Origin: Chrysomallon squamiferum | Lineage: Eukaryota; Mollusca; Gastropoda; Neomphalida; Peltospiridae | NCBI GenBank assembly: GCA_012295275.1 | Contig: CM022676.1 | Location: 15,939,756-16,003,755 of the forward strand | Length of the DNA stretch: 64,000 bases | Reading direction: 5' to 3' | Shown here: one piece after another, positions 42,027 through 52,524 of the stretch | How positions within the stretch are numbered: position 1 is the stretch's first letter | Layout of the letters: the number at the start of each line of letters is the position of its first letter | Notes under the pieces: generated by a model | Database searches by the model: none | Told to the model about the DNA's origin: nothing | What the model saw: the letters and a program-made list of their open reading frames with translations, nothing else | Made by a program: the position numbers and the translations under genes

Positions 42027-43114
42027 GTTCTTTCTTTGTTTCTTTTCAGTAACTTTCCATGTTTACTTCTACTTTAGAAAATCGATTTTGTAGTATCAAT
42101 TAATACTCTTGTAACTCTATTTCTTCTGAAGACTTCGCACAAGCTGTTTCGTTCCCCACCGACTTTATTTTCCTATTTATATGGAAGTCAACAAGAATAA
42201 TCTGCACAGTTTCACTAATGAGTTTCCTCTGTTATAACCATCTGATGTCTATAATAAGTCTTACATGAATTACAAATGATCAAACAGACAAACAAGGAAA
42301 CCAATAAACAAACAACAAGCAAACAAACAAACAAACATGTAAACTAACTAATAAATACAAAACTATTGCATCATTAATATATCACAATTCAATTTAGATT
42401 ATTTTAAAGCCGGCTTGTTAGTTAACTCTCGTACTCAATCCTGATATTAGTTTCTTTGTTTCATTTTATTACTAAAGACAAATAAAGATAGATACACTCT
42501 TCAGTACAACACTATTAAATACACGGATTAAAATGTTGATGCCAACAAGTTAAAATACTTTGTTAAAATACTCTGTTACTGATACACAAGAAATAAAATA
42601 AAATAAGTAACACGTGTAAACTGACATTGACAGGTGATACCAGCATCCTCTGAGTGATCACAGTTGTGTTTCCCCCATCCAGGAAATGAACACTTTTCAA
42701 CACTCTCTTCATCTCCATCACATCCCAGATTATCAAGCCATATTTGTCCAGTTCCTTCTCCAAATTGAGCAAAAGGATACGATGTTGCATTAAAACTTCA
42801 AAAGAAATGAATATTATGTACAGTGAAATGAATATTATAGAACATCGTTTATTAAACACCTTGAACAGATCTCATTTTAATCTCAATATTATAGAAGAAA
42901 GTAATTACTTTCTAAGTGATTCCAGCAATGTTTAATACAAGAATGTGTTGATACTGAAAAGATAGTTTAAATATCCTAAGTGAAATGTGATTTTTCATCA
43001 TCATAACTGCTATTCTTTTTTTTTTCCTTCTTCTTCTTCTTCTTTTATTATTATTATTATTATTACTATTATTATTATTATTGTTATTATTATTGTTATT
43101 GTTATTGGTATTAC

Positions 43115-43153
<39 letters not shown>

Positions 43154-43777
43154 ATGAGTAATACAATGAATAAAAAGTAAGTATAATAAATATTATGGAA
43201 TATTCTGTGGAAAAGTGTTCAACACACTGGCATTTAGTTCCAAGGTTTTTCAGAATAATATACTTATTTTCTAAATTATTTCAAAACAATTTTAGTGAAC
43301 AATGTTTGTTACAATAATACCTTTAACATAGTGTAAATATAATCAACATCATTATTTACATTTTACTACTACTCCGACTAATAATAATAGTATTAATAAT
43401 AATACTACGACTACTACAGTTATCATTATTTCTTATAAAAAAATATTTGAAATGTTAAAAATCCCATCCAGAGGAATTCCTCGTGTAATGCATTTGAACA
43501 ACAATTAATTATCTTCTGGTTGTGAACAAATTTGAATCTACTACATCTGTAAAAAGACGTTTTTTTTTTGTTTGTTTTTTTGTTTCATTAAACAACGAAA
43601 ATAAATAAATAAAAATATAATAAACAAAGTACCGACTAAATCCTAACATGTGACATAAGACAGAAGCATCTTTCTCATCAAAATCATCATCACAGATTGT
43701 TCCCCACGTCCCGTTTACTTGAATCTCAACTCGACCTTGTGCTGGTTTTCCTCTTCCATTCACTAACCTTACGGGTA
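28015..43777 (-). CDS. SRCR(x4)-Ig(x2)-FN3 single-pass receptor with tyrosine-motif tail (gene span, 5' end not found)
   Basis: Fifteen exons can be chained on the minus strand with compatible phases: SRCR-D (2 exons), SRCR-C (2), SRCR-B (2), SRCR-A (2), Ig1, Ig2, FN3, TM, and three cytoplasmic exons ending in TAA. The extracellular modules are symmetrical phase-1 cassettes, which suits domain shuffling. All SRCR domains have six cysteines and are split over two exons, both hallmarks of group A. The recognised part encodes about 690 residues. The likely role is a cell-surface recognition receptor that signals through SH2 proteins, but the ligand is unknown. The phase-1 start of SRCR-D requires at least one earlier exon with the signal peptide, which I could not find up to the window end. 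The SRCR-B first half is off frame by one base, so the gene may be alternatively spliced, damaged, or misassembled there. Individual exons are listed separately. Confidence 0.85.
28672..28724 (-). CDS. Receptor cytoplasmic exon with SIYENV motif
   Basis: This 53-base exon lies between the acceptor 'gaaatcacag' and the strong donor 'gtaagt'. In phase it reads [23 protein letters not shown] fits the ITIM consensus (S/I/V/L)xYxx(I/V/L), and YEN also fits a Grb2-type pYxN site. The overlapping frame that begins MLLLNRVSG at this site reads through the donor and is rejected. Confidence 0.8.
29029..30509 (+). mobile_element. Tc1-like DNA transposon, decayed, in receptor intron
   Basis: The element is bounded by inverted repeats of about 24 bases that share 'aaaaaagaaacgcaaaa' (left end from 29029, right end to 30509), with TA on both sides as expected for Tc1/mariner insertion. 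It lies in the intron between cytoplasmic exons 31250-31283 and 28672-28724, opposite to the host gene. Confidence 0.9.
29345..30300 (+). pseudogene. Tc1-like transposase relic
   Basis: The N-terminal DNA-binding part is readable from 29345 ([20 protein letters not shown], then the helix-turn-helix [15 protein letters not shown]). The middle survives in pieces in other frames ([29 protein letters not shown]). The C-terminal part from 29956 reads [15 protein letters not shown] and [14 protein letters not shown], ending at TGA 30298-30300. Frameshifts near 29515 and internal stops (for example after REAG) break it. The third catalytic acid, normally Glu in NPIExLW, is Lys here, so even this piece would be inactive. 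Confidence 0.9.
30680..31000. repeat. CA/ACAT-rich low-complexity stretch
   Basis: This intron stretch is rich in 'acacat' and 'cacaga' motifs. No coding is seen. Confidence 0.6.
31250..31283 (-). CDS. Receptor first cytoplasmic exon
   Basis: This 34-base exon lies between the acceptor 'tttttgttttcag' and the donor AAG|gtaata. In phase it reads [11 protein letters not shown], with the last Arg completed by the next exon, and contributes one tyrosine (EHVYET). It is short but has clean splice sites and phases that fit both neighbours. Confidence 0.78.
31649..31762 (-). CDS. Receptor transmembrane exon
   Basis: The acceptor 'acttgttgtttcag' precedes 31762. The exon reads [18 protein letters not shown], then the membrane helix [14 protein letters not shown], then a basic stop-transfer sequence IYRRLKT. 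Two weak donors give the same phase: after 31649 (A|gttcgt) or after 31664 (C|gtagac). The second would drop RRLKT. Reading on without splicing gives a stop shortly after, at about 31626, which would be an alternative short-tailed form. An AAT run lies at 31412-31477 in the following intron. Confidence 0.8.
32469..32549. repeat. (AAT)n microsatellite in receptor intron
   Basis: This AAT/ATAATC run lies in the intron between the FN3 and TM exons. The long minus open frame from 32982 that continues through it into tyrosine repeats is intron read-through. Confidence 0.95.
32667..32966 (-). CDS. Receptor FN3 exon
   Basis: This 300-base exon lies between the acceptor 'gttttgcctacaag' and the donor ACAG|gtacct. 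It starts and ends in phase 1. It encodes one fibronectin type III domain: [14 protein letters not shown], the B-strand tryptophan in [14 protein letters not shown], the C-strand FIVQYREN, and the late tyrosine in [13 protein letters not shown]. Possible N-glycosylation sites are NTS and NVT. It sits next to the membrane. Confidence 0.9.
33155..33433 (-). CDS. Receptor Ig-like domain exon 2
   Basis: The acceptor 'tatcattgcag' precedes 33433; the donor is AAAT|gtaact. It is phase 1 at both ends, 279 bases. It encodes one Ig-like domain with the paired cysteines in [13 protein letters not shown] and [12 protein letters not shown]. The usual core Trp after the first Cys is not present at its normal place. 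Possible N-glycosylation sites are NNS and NNSK. Confidence 0.88.
33751..34226 (+). mobile_element. Tigger/pogo-like short element in receptor intron
   Basis: The ends are inverted repeats of about 24 bases sharing 'tcgggttacgaac' (left 'agtggaaactcgggttac', right reverse-complement 'agtggaacatcgggttac'), flanked by TA. Bases 34032-34211 form a 59-residue open frame beginning [14 protein letters not shown] and then [17 protein letters not shown]. This resembles the CENP-B-type N-terminal DNA-binding part of Tigger/pogo transposases, so the element is an internally deleted derivative of about 476 bases. Confidence 0.72.
34963..35217 (-). CDS. Receptor Ig-like domain exon 1
   Basis: The acceptor 'tttatttgcag' precedes 35217; the donor is CTTT|gtaagt. 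It is phase 1 at both ends, 255 bases. It reads as an Ig domain with LNVGCVANC, the core tryptophan in CVYTWRSED, and the second Cys in [11 protein letters not shown], ending FQLRVL. Two extra cysteines (ANCDSSC) could form a local bond. Possible N-glycosylation sites are NQT and NRS. Confidence 0.9.
36036..36205 (-). CDS. Receptor SRCR-A, second half exon
   Basis: The acceptor 'attttgtttaag' precedes 36205; the donor is CAAT|gtcagt. It enters in phase 2 and leaves in phase 1, 170 bases. It reads [30 protein letters not shown] and [17 protein letters not shown], ending GISCQ, with four cysteines. Its length and most residues match SRCR-D (42626-42795). Confidence 0.9.
36538..36598. repeat. 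(ATT)n microsatellite between the SRCR-A half exons
   Basis: The homologous intron of SRCR-D has an ATT run at 43046-43151 in the same place and orientation, so the run was copied with the module. Confidence 0.95.
36750..36894 (-). CDS. Receptor SRCR-A, first half exon
   Basis: The acceptor 'gttattatttcag' precedes 36894; the donor is GCCG|gtaatt. It is 145 bases, phase 1 in and phase 2 out. It reads [36 protein letters not shown] and [10 protein letters not shown], with two cysteines: a classic SRCR start. It is almost the same as SRCR-D's first half, differing at Gly/Arg and Thr/Ala among others. Confidence 0.92.
36900..39550. other. Receptor intron between SRCR-A and SRCR-B
   Basis: No exon was recognised in this 2.66-kb intron. 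A 93-codon minus frame (37319-37597) has no domain. Bases about 38640-38960 match a dispersed family also found near 20510, 49830, 51580 and 57200-57480 (shared 'tttcgtac', then 'ataaccagtata', then 'gtcagat'). AAAT and AAT runs lie at 39149-39231. Confidence 0.6.
39554..39729 (-). CDS. Receptor SRCR-B, second half exon
   Basis: The acceptor 'cgtgttttcag' precedes 39729; the donor is CGTT|gtaagt. It is 176 bases, phase 2 in and phase 1 out. It reads [32 protein letters not shown] and [18 protein letters not shown], ending GISCLNR, with four cysteines. A broken copy with close similarity lies at 63467-63641. Confidence 0.88.
40428..40573 (-). pseudogene. Receptor SRCR-B, first half exon, frame broken by one base
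   Basis: The acceptor 'ctgacttcag' precedes 40573 and the donor is GTCG|gtaaat. The exon reads [36 protein letters not shown], then VAIC. After that Cys the frame slips: the in-frame reading gives NDDGL and a TAG, while the expected MMGFSR lies one base over. The exon is 146 bases where the other three first halves are 145, so one extra base is present. Possible explanations are a real damaged domain that is skipped as a phase-1 cassette, an allelic or recent mutation, or a sequence error. Confidence 0.85.
40574..41255. repeat. Receptor intron with AAT, AAC and GA runs
   Basis: An (AAT)n run of about 100 bases (40838-40935), an (AAC)n run (about 40989-41011) and a (GA)n run (41046-41106) fill most of this intron. 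A stretch at 40735-40815 repeats 40105-40180 ('acttgtaatacccagaagc'), a small intronic duplication. Confidence 0.85.
41261..41439 (-). CDS. Receptor SRCR-C, second half exon
   Basis: The acceptor 'tttgtaaatcctag' precedes 41439; the donor is CAGA|gtatgt. It is 179 bases, phase 2 in and phase 1 out. It reads [32 protein letters not shown] and [19 protein letters not shown], ending GISCLPQ, with four cysteines. Confidence 0.9.
41619..41763 (-). CDS. Receptor SRCR-C, first half exon
   Basis: The acceptor 'ttttttatgttttcag' precedes 41763; the donor is GTCA|gtaaga. It is 145 bases, phase 1 in and phase 2 out. It reads [36 protein letters not shown] and [10 protein letters not shown]. The upstream [11 protein letters not shown] that makes it look like a leader is intron (pyrimidine tract) read-through. 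Confidence 0.9.
41952..42025. repeat. (ATT)n microsatellite between SRCR-C and SRCR-D
   Basis: ATT repeats with one ATG interruption in the receptor intron. The rest of the intron to 42620 holds no recognised exon. Confidence 0.95.
42626..42795 (-). CDS. Receptor SRCR-D, second half exon
   Basis: The acceptor 'ttcttttgaag' precedes 42795; the donor is CAAT|gtcagt. It is 170 bases, phase 2 in and phase 1 out. It reads [32 protein letters not shown] and [18 protein letters not shown], ending GITCQ, with four cysteines. Confidence 0.9.
43046..43151. repeat. (ATT)n microsatellite between the SRCR-D half exons
   Basis: An imperfect ATT/GTT run preceded by a CTT run. It corresponds to the ATT run at 36538-36598 in SRCR-A. 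Confidence 0.95.
43633..43777 (-). CDS. Receptor SRCR-D, first half exon (most 5' exon found)
   Basis: The acceptor 'gttattatttcag' precedes 43777; the donor is GTCG|gtactt. It is 145 bases, phase 1 in and phase 2 out. It reads [36 protein letters not shown] and [10 protein letters not shown]. Its phase-1 acceptor means the coding sequence continues upstream, toward higher coordinates, in an exon I could not identify. Confidence 0.92.
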
Positions 43778-43779
43778 CT

Positions 43780-43997
43780 GAAATAATAACAGGTTTATAT
43801 ATGATCAGTCAATTATAATAGTGCTAGTTATTCAGAAAGAAAACAGTATATCCTGAACTATGCTAATTTTCATTTACAAAGATATTTGTTAGTGTATAAT
43901 ACAGATACCATCATATCTTGGCGTTGTTGTAGATACCAACATCGAACATTTGTGTCATAAACAAGGATTTTTATTATAGTTATTTTAATGAAACCAC

Positions 43998-44044
<47 letters not shown>

Positions 44045-45690
44045 TGATGATGAAATACTGAAAGGTTTCAATATGAACTGACACAGCCATGGTTAATATA
44101 TAATTAATGAAATAATAATTCACACCGATGCGTTTATTCCATATTACAAAATATTTCTTAAAGCCTAAGTTCTGTGCTTAAAATACGTACGGTTTTCTTC
44201 TTTGTTTTTTGTTTTTTTCAATATTTTAATTTAGCAAATTCAAAGTCACGACAGAAAATAGTGATAAAGCTATTTACTTTTTCAGAAATAACAATCCGCA
44301 TTTATTATTGTAATACTGCACATATTTGGAAATTGTTATGTTGAACCGGATCAGATAATTCAACTATATAATTGGATTAATTAATTATAATTCAGTTGTC
44401 TATGATTTAAGATTGGTTTTATTAGTTCTTGAATGAACACAGTATAAGTCGTTTGGAGTAATAATTTTTATATGATAGAAATAAAAGTCTTTTTTTTTTG
44501 TTTTATTTTTATTTTATTTTTAAGAATAAATATTATGCATAATTGACAATTCTAATGATTAACAGGACCACACAATTCAACTTTAGATGTGCACTAATTA
44601 AAAGTTATTAATGTGTTTATTATTTAATTTTAGCTTTATCACTGCTTGAATAAACACAGAATATAAAGCATTTTAACTAAGACATGTTTTTTTTTTTTTT
44701 TTTACTCTAAAATATCTCTTCACTGACAAGCGATCTCAGTTTAATCAGCAGCAGCTGGAAACAAACAGTTCAGTTGAAAATTAAACTTTTCAGTGACTCA
44801 GTTAGGATCAGTTTCAGACTGGAAACGTAAAGAGGTCTTAAATTTAGATAAATAAAAACAATATATATATAAAAATGATAAAGCCGAATTTTGTATCACA
44901 TACAAAAACAGCGCAGAAGACCTGGAAATTGAAACACTGAAACGTTTTAATCACACAATATCAACACGGTCATACAACACGTCACACTGAATATTTAAAA
45001 TTCAAAATAAATTCAAATTAAACTAAAACCTTTTTTTTTTTTTTAAATTAACGGACAAAATACTATATATATATATTTGTATGTTTATGCATATATATAT
45101 ATATATATGTATGTGTTGAGACAGGAATCACACTTTTAAACACCTTGGATGTTTTATTAAAGGTTCAGTCTAAGATAACATGATGATTTAACAAAGGAAT
45201 ACAAACGCTAAATTGTCAACCCAACTTATATAAATCAATAAGTATATCTATCCACTAGAGAAATAAACACAACACAAGTTAATTTTCACGTTAATTATTT
45301 AATTATGATATGCAGGTGTCTTGATATGTACACAGTACACAATCATAAAAGCATATGTTTAAGTAATTTTGATTAATGATACAGTAAAAAGGTTATATGG
45401 TGAACCAAGACAAAATAAAGAATCTGCACCGGAACACAATAAGACGTTAAAATTTATTTTATAATTAAAGTTATTATTGTACAAGTTAACTGCACATTAC
45501 AGCCTATCAAAATAATAATAGACTATTCTTGCCACTCTTTCGTAGAAGACAATGTCATTAAAAAAATTTGACGTGTAGATATGAATGTCTATACGGATGT
45601 CAATGGTAATTAATAAATACAAAATATTTAAATTATTATTTTCATTATTCATCTTCAGTTATTGTAGACATTACTCAACATCATTTATCG
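43780..45690. other. No gene recognised upstream of SRCR-D
   Basis: AAT run at 43999-44042, T runs near 44491, 44686 and 45031, and TA runs near 45063-45108. I searched the minus strand for a signal-peptide exon ending in phase 1 and found no convincing one. Confidence 0.4.
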
Positions 45691-45706
45691 TCGTTGAACA
45701 CTTTAA

Positions 45707-45872
45707 ATGAAAACTTTCTGTTTGAAGTTGTATTGTTTTTTTTCTCGTTTGCTCGTGAGAACGTGATCAAAGTCACATAGGTTACAAGTTACGGTTCTTG
45801 GGTTTTCAGGTGTCACTTTACAGAGATGAAAGTCAGATACAAAGTACAAAGAAGCCGTGCTACTTGTTACGG
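45707..45872 (+). pseudogene. Broken leader exon, U4 copy
   Basis: It aligns with 21910-22093. The ATG is kept (MKTFCLK) and so is the donor end (ACGG|gtaaat), but a deletion in the leader shifts the frame and a TAG falls in the stretch equivalent to VTDVIYLTS. It is not a usable first exon. Confidence 0.65.
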
Positions 45873-47740
45873 GTAAATAAACATACTGATACTGCTTAAT
45901 TGTTTGAGGTTGTTGTATTTTATAACATTTAAAATGTTATTTTATTATGTGGCTGTGTAATTTAATATGTACTATCAGAAACCAGTAAGAAAGAACCAAC
46001 TAGAGGACCACATGTAATAATCTGAAGTATAAATCAAAGAATTCGGCATACACACACAAATATATATATACCCCCCAAAAAAAAAAAAATCTATAATTTC
46101 ATGATTTTAGTTTTTGACAGTATTGCAGCTAGTGCATTTCTTTATTCTTTAATCTCTAAAAGTGTGTGAAAATGGACATTGTATGGTCAGCATGTCCATT
46201 TTACGTGCATTTCACTATTAAACTTCAAATATTACATCTTGCGTTGTAGGTAACACCTTGAACTTTAATTAAAGTCATTTCAAGCTCAAATAAAATGTGA
46301 AAATATTCCAAAATGTAGTTGGTACTTGCTAGTGGCTCATTTGGGATCCTTACCAAATCATCTTTCTAATAAAACATTTTCATAAAAATGTTCCTACTTA
46401 TTAGCAAACTACCAATCTAAAAATAGTCGCAATTATGCCCATTTGCGCTAAAATCCCAAAATTCGAGAGCGAATATTATTGAGCCTGTTGTACCAACATC
46501 ATCTAACACACATACTTTCTGCTGTGAATGTTTTGTCGATGCAGACTTATCCATTTTTCAATTCACGGTCCTCATAATTCAACACCTCACCGATTCACAG
46601 TTTTAATTATTATTATAACTATCGGTTATTTCTTTCTTAATAACTATATATATATAAAAATAGTATGACATATCTGAAATGACGGTAGTAAATAAATCCA
46701 CACATATGGAAAGAAAAACATTTCTTAATTAAAAACTGACTACGTCAGTCTGTCTCCAACAAACACAATTACTTTAATTCAGATCCTCGTTCCTAGTCTT
46801 ATATACATTGCACTTTAACTGACGAAGTTTATTTCGTAATCGTACGCATCTTTGTTCTTAGTACCTGGAATGGAACGTATGACAGATGAGGTAAAAAAGT
46901 ATTGTTATCAAGAACAGTGAAAACAATCTTTTTTTGTAGAGTCTGTCTACCTGTCTTTCTATTCATCTGGATTTATATATCGATCTGTATTTATTTATTC
47001 CAAATCGTTTGCCATTACATATATTTGAGACACGTATATACCTCCGTGAATGTGTCTAAATGTGATTGCACGGGCGCATGTATTTCTGTGGTTCTGTTTG
47101 TGTGTGTCTGATTCTGTGAACAACGGTTCGTATGTCCGTGTGTTTAATTACAGATATTCTGTTCTGAATTTCTATACTGATTCAGTAATAAATTCTAATA
47201 AATTCTTCAGCGAATAAACATCTTTAATGTCTTAAATATTGTGCACAGAGAAATACTTAATTTGTAACTATCAAAGAATCATGTTATTGATGATTTATCA
47301 TCACAGGCACATTCCGAAGCTGTTATCAACATACATTAACCATTAAACAATTAATTAATTCCTTTTGAAGTAAATGGTAAATGTTTATTTGATCATCCCC
47401 AAAACTGTAGACAATTTGGAAATAAGGTTAATTTTGTTCTCACGTCCGTATGGTGTTACATCCTTCATACACACATTTCCTGTTACCCATCAAGCCACAT
47501 ATATCTCAGGTATTTTTAGAGTAAACCTTGTGAACCCTGAAACCGTGGAATAGTCCTAATAGCCGATTAGAGAAAATGAAATAAAACAATTCGGTAATAG
47601 ACAAAAAATATTTAGAGTATTTACCGTTTTCTCCATAGGTACAGTCAAACATTTTGATGTACATACACACACTCAGATATATACATATCTTACACAGATC
47701 AACACAAATATGTGCATATATACACACACACCCATACACA
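45873..47740 (+). repeat. Duplicated unit U4, remainder
   Basis: It matches U3 (22.1-24.3 kb) along most of its length, with shared 'catttgggatcctta' near 46340 and 'aaattcgagagcgaa' near 46460. No exon was recognised. Confidence 0.7.
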
Positions 47741-50403
47741 CACAGTCATATAGAAGTGCCCGTTTTGCTGTAAACTACAGTAACATATTTGATCCTCCTA
47801 AATATTAACCGAGTATATCTTTGTGTGTTAATGACACACTAATTTATCTAGACTACATTTCAAACAAACAGAGTTAATTTTATATACTGGTCATGCTAGT
47901 TTCATCACACGACTACAACCAGTGTACAATTATATTTGGAAAAAAACAAAAAGAAAGAAGCATTATAATTATCTCTAGATAAGTTGTAATGTTTTAAAAG
48001 AGTGTGATCTTGCATAGCAAGACAACAACTATGTCAAATGAAAAGAAACAATGAATGCATAATAATTTGTAACCATCAGTATTATGTTACCTACACAAAC
48101 TGATGTCTCGTTTTGATTTTAATAAACACACCTATGATTTCCATACATTTTTTTAAATGTATTTTTATCTTGCACAGTGGATACCTATTTACGTCTAAGT
48201 TCTCCTGTTCAAAAACTTGACATTTCTCAGTAGTTTACTTTAGCCAATCATAAATCAGAATAGAAAGTAGTGAGAAGGCTATTTTTTTTAGCTAAATATG
48301 GATACTTATGCATATCTGTGTTTGTATACATGTTTGTACATATGTATATATGTATCCGTTTAAATATGCATCTGTGTACGTATCAATAATTATCTGTGAA
48401 TGTGACTAATATTTACAGCAATTATTATAGGAATTATTAAATTAAATTATTAAGTTTGTGATAATAAAATATAGCTAATGTGTCCTATTAATATTTAATA
48501 GTTCTCGCCTATATACAAAGCGGAAGAGGTGAACAATAATAACATGTGATATCGTCCAGTAAGCTGAACATCGATCGTACTTGTGAACCGGGACCAGTAC
48601 AAAACAAAAAAAATATTTTTGAAAACACGATTTTTAAGCAAAGGATAAATTAATGAAATTAATGATATTATTTAAACCGAAACGTTTTGATTTCATAATT
48701 CGTCACTTTTCGACGATCGTTCACATAAAAACTGTTATGGCATACATACGACACCCAAACTTGAATGAACAGTGTCAATACATTATACTAACTAAATTAA
48801 TGCATCAGTCAATAATTACAAAAATCTGATATATCTAAACTTATCACTCGATTCTCGTTATGGGTTCATTCGTTATGATTTTCATCTTGTTTCACTTGTA
48901 TTTTATCTCAGTCACTGCGTCAGTTTAAGTAAAAATTGTGTCGACTTTCTGCGAGCAGGATTTGATATCTATCCGCATACAGATTGCTGCTGACACATTT
49001 TTTTCCTTTTACTTTTATGCTTTAATATATTTTTTCTTTATTTTTAAATTATTTAAATTATTAATATTTTTTTCTACAATAAACTATTTTTTTTTAATGT
49101 TTTCTCCCTCAGTTAACGCTATTAATTGCATTCATTGATGATCACACTTTATTTAAACACAAGTCTCCTTATGATGCATTCCCATTAGCATTTACTGTTC
49201 CTGAAAAGATTTAATTTCTTGATTTGACCCTAATTAGGTCGCATAATTTTGTTTGCTGAATGATCAAATCGAGTATGTATAATGCAATTTGTATTGTAAT
49301 AAACATTATATACATTAAACCACTGTAGTTATAAAAAATACATCAATTTAAAAATAAAGACATATTCATATTACATATTTAAAAACTGACCAAATTATTT
49401 TGCCTCTGTCAGACACAATGCTTATCTTGATTCCTATTTTTGTATATTTAACATTCTGACTGACTAAGTTTAAACTTATAATCGGAAAGCTAACTGAATC
49501 CAGATTTATACACTGTATAATTATTCTACATGTAGCTCTTTGACAATTCATAAACAGGCAAACAGACAAATATAATATGTTAATTTAACCCAATTGTGTA
49601 TGTTTTAGGATTATATCATGGTACGACTATTTCACAATTCATAAACGAGCATACAGACAAAATATACTATTTAGATATGATTGTTGCAGTTATTTTTTTC
49701 TTGTTTGCTGTTGTTGTTTTTGTTTGTTTGTTTTTAATTATTATTTTATTTTATAGATCGTTAAAGCATACTTTAAGATAATTTTGTAATGCAGTTTTCG
49801 TTTTCCAAATAGATCCCTGACCATATAATAGTACTCAAATCATACTCGCATAACCAGTATAGCAAATGTGTGTTTGTTTGTTATGTAGGTCAGATACAAG
49901 CAGTGTGTCACTGCTGCACGAGATACACAGAGGTACAACCCAGTGCTATTTACGACGACTTGCAATATTCACTGTTTTTGTACGGTGTCTGCGCGTAAGT
50001 GTAGAAATAAATACGAAAATATGAAATAATTTACGTTTATCAACATTCAAGATAAATAATAATACATGTTCAATACCAAAAATAATGGGAGAATCAACAA
50101 CAACAACAGCTATATATCATAAAACATACACAAGAAAAAGGTAAATAGATGCATTTTATTATTTGCTGCATTTAGATTGTTGAACGTTATCTTCTTCTTC
50201 TACTTCTTCTTCCTCTTGTTCAGTTATTAATCAGGTCGGAACATCGCTTATCGACAAACCAGTGAAATATATTCTATATTCAAATTTTGTGAATTAGATT
50301 CATAGCAAATTTAAATCATAAACAGAGACGGTAGAAAAATATCTCAGAAAATTAAATAGCAAATCTTTGCTCTCAGGATTCCCTTTGTTTACCGTGAAAG
50401 TCA

Positions 50404-50467
<64 letters not shown>

Positions 50468-51355
50468 GATAATCACAGTCATTAAGAATCTAAATTATGT
50501 TCTTAATTATGTGGCACCCACGTCTATAGGTATATATATATATATATATATACAATTGAAAAACTCGCAGAGACAAGAATTATATTTTATCTGAAAATAC
50601 TTTTAAAATGTTCTGCTGGTTGTTAACTGTTTACGTCTTAAAAGCTTGTTTTCACTCAGTGAATTTTCTAAAACGTGAATATTTGTTATTTAGATCAGAC
50701 AGCAACAGCTCAGTACTGCTACCACGATTGCTATGCTACTTTGACTTGTGATCTACACCGACAAAATTCTACACGCCTATTTTAATTAGTACTGTTATAC
50801 TATTTTATTTTTTTAATTAATTTATTTTATTTTATTATTGTTTTGTTTCATTATTATTTGTTTTTATTATATATTTATAATTTATCGATGAACTGAAACC
50901 CAGGAAAATATTTGGTGTGTAATCTACGCATTTATTCTACAACCAGAAGCTTCTACACACTTATTTTCATTATGATTTCGTTTCTTTTCGTTTTTTAATC
51001 ATATATGTATCAATTACCAAATAGCTTGGAAATAATGTTCTTGCATATATAAATATCAGACGCGAACAGCTCAGTACTGCTACCACGATAGCTAGACGCG
51101 TGCTACTTTGACTTGTGATCGACAAAATTCTACACGCCTATTTTAATTATTATTGTTATGTAATTCTTTTATTTTTATTGTTATTATTTTTTTTAATTAT
51201 TGTTATTTTTTATTACATATTTATAATTTATCAATGAACTGAAACGCAAGAAAATATTTAGTGTGCAGATTGTACACACTTATTTTAATTATTATTATTA
51301 TATATATTTTTTTTAATCATACCAGTTACCAAGTATCTTGAAAGTAATTTTCTTA

Positions 51356-51412
<57 letters not shown>

Positions 51413-51915
51413 CTTTATCTGCCTGCTTTAAATCAGACGCCAAATTAGTTTTACGCCGAGTAGATCACACGCCAAAATTGCAAAATAAACCAGACTAAAT
51501 TGTTTGGAAAGCCATGTAAATTCCAGAGTCACTCATCTGAAACAGATTTAACCTCCTAACACAATCTGCTCAAATGATTCTCGCGTAACCAGTATAGCGA
51601 GTGTGTGTTTGTTTCTTATATAGATCAGATTAAACAGTGTGTATGACGAGACAAGAAAGGTATATTTACGACGATCTTAAAAAGTCATTGTTAATACTCC
51701 GGGCATAAGCGAACAAATAAACAGTAAACATGATTTGTCAGAAGATAAATTACTGCAACTCATTAATATCAATAACAGCAATAAAGACGATGACAATAAT
51801 AATAATAATAATGATAATTAAAATGATGATGATAATAATAACAAAAATGATGATGATGATGATGATAATGATGACGATGGAGCTAGCAGCTTTAATGGCA
51901 CCATAAATAAAATAA

Positions 51916-51959
<44 letters not shown>

Positions 51960-52100
51960 TAATAATAATATAGATACCAAAATTTCAAATGAAAAATGTT
52001 TGCTTCAAGTATTTTTATATCATCATCACGGACGACAGCAACAAAAATAATAATTAAAAAGTAAATAATAATAGTAAATACGTCATACAATTATAATCTC
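47740..52100. repeat. Non-coding: dispersed repeats and microsatellites
   Basis: No gene was recognised. A family with 'acagctcagtactgctacca' occurs near 50702 and 51066, and again at 58048 in slightly changed form. Another family ('cgcataaccagtata') occurs near 49845 and 51583. AAT runs lie at 50405-50467 and 51786-51972, and a TA run at 51357-51411. Confidence 0.6.
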
Positions 52101-52135
52101 TTTAAACTGTTTTAATGTCGTTCATCTCTTTCCAA

Positions 52136-52327
52136 ATTAAAACTTTCTGTTTGATTTAGTTCTTTTTTTGTTGAGTGTAATAATCTCGTTAACAAAACAC
52201 ATCGTCTGCTTCTGAAAACGTGACTGAAGTCACATATTACAAGTCACGGTTCTTGGGTTGTCATGTGTCACTTTACAGGGGTCAAAGTCAGACAAAAGCT
52301 ATAAAGAAGCCGAACAACTTGTTAAGG
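52136..52327 (+). pseudogene. Broken leader exon, U5-proximal copy
   Basis: It aligns with 21910-22093, but the start ATG is mutated (aaattaaaac), the leader has a TAG, and later indels shift the frame. An AAT run follows at 52453-52524. Confidence 0.65.
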
Positions 52328-52452
52328 GTACCGCTTAATTGTTTTTTTTGAAATTTTCTATTATTCTATAGCTGTTTAATTTAATATACAAAGTGAGAAA
52401 CCAGTAAAACAGACACACCTGATGGACCAGATGTAGTACTCGCAGTACTCTC

Positions 52453-52524
<72 letters not shown>

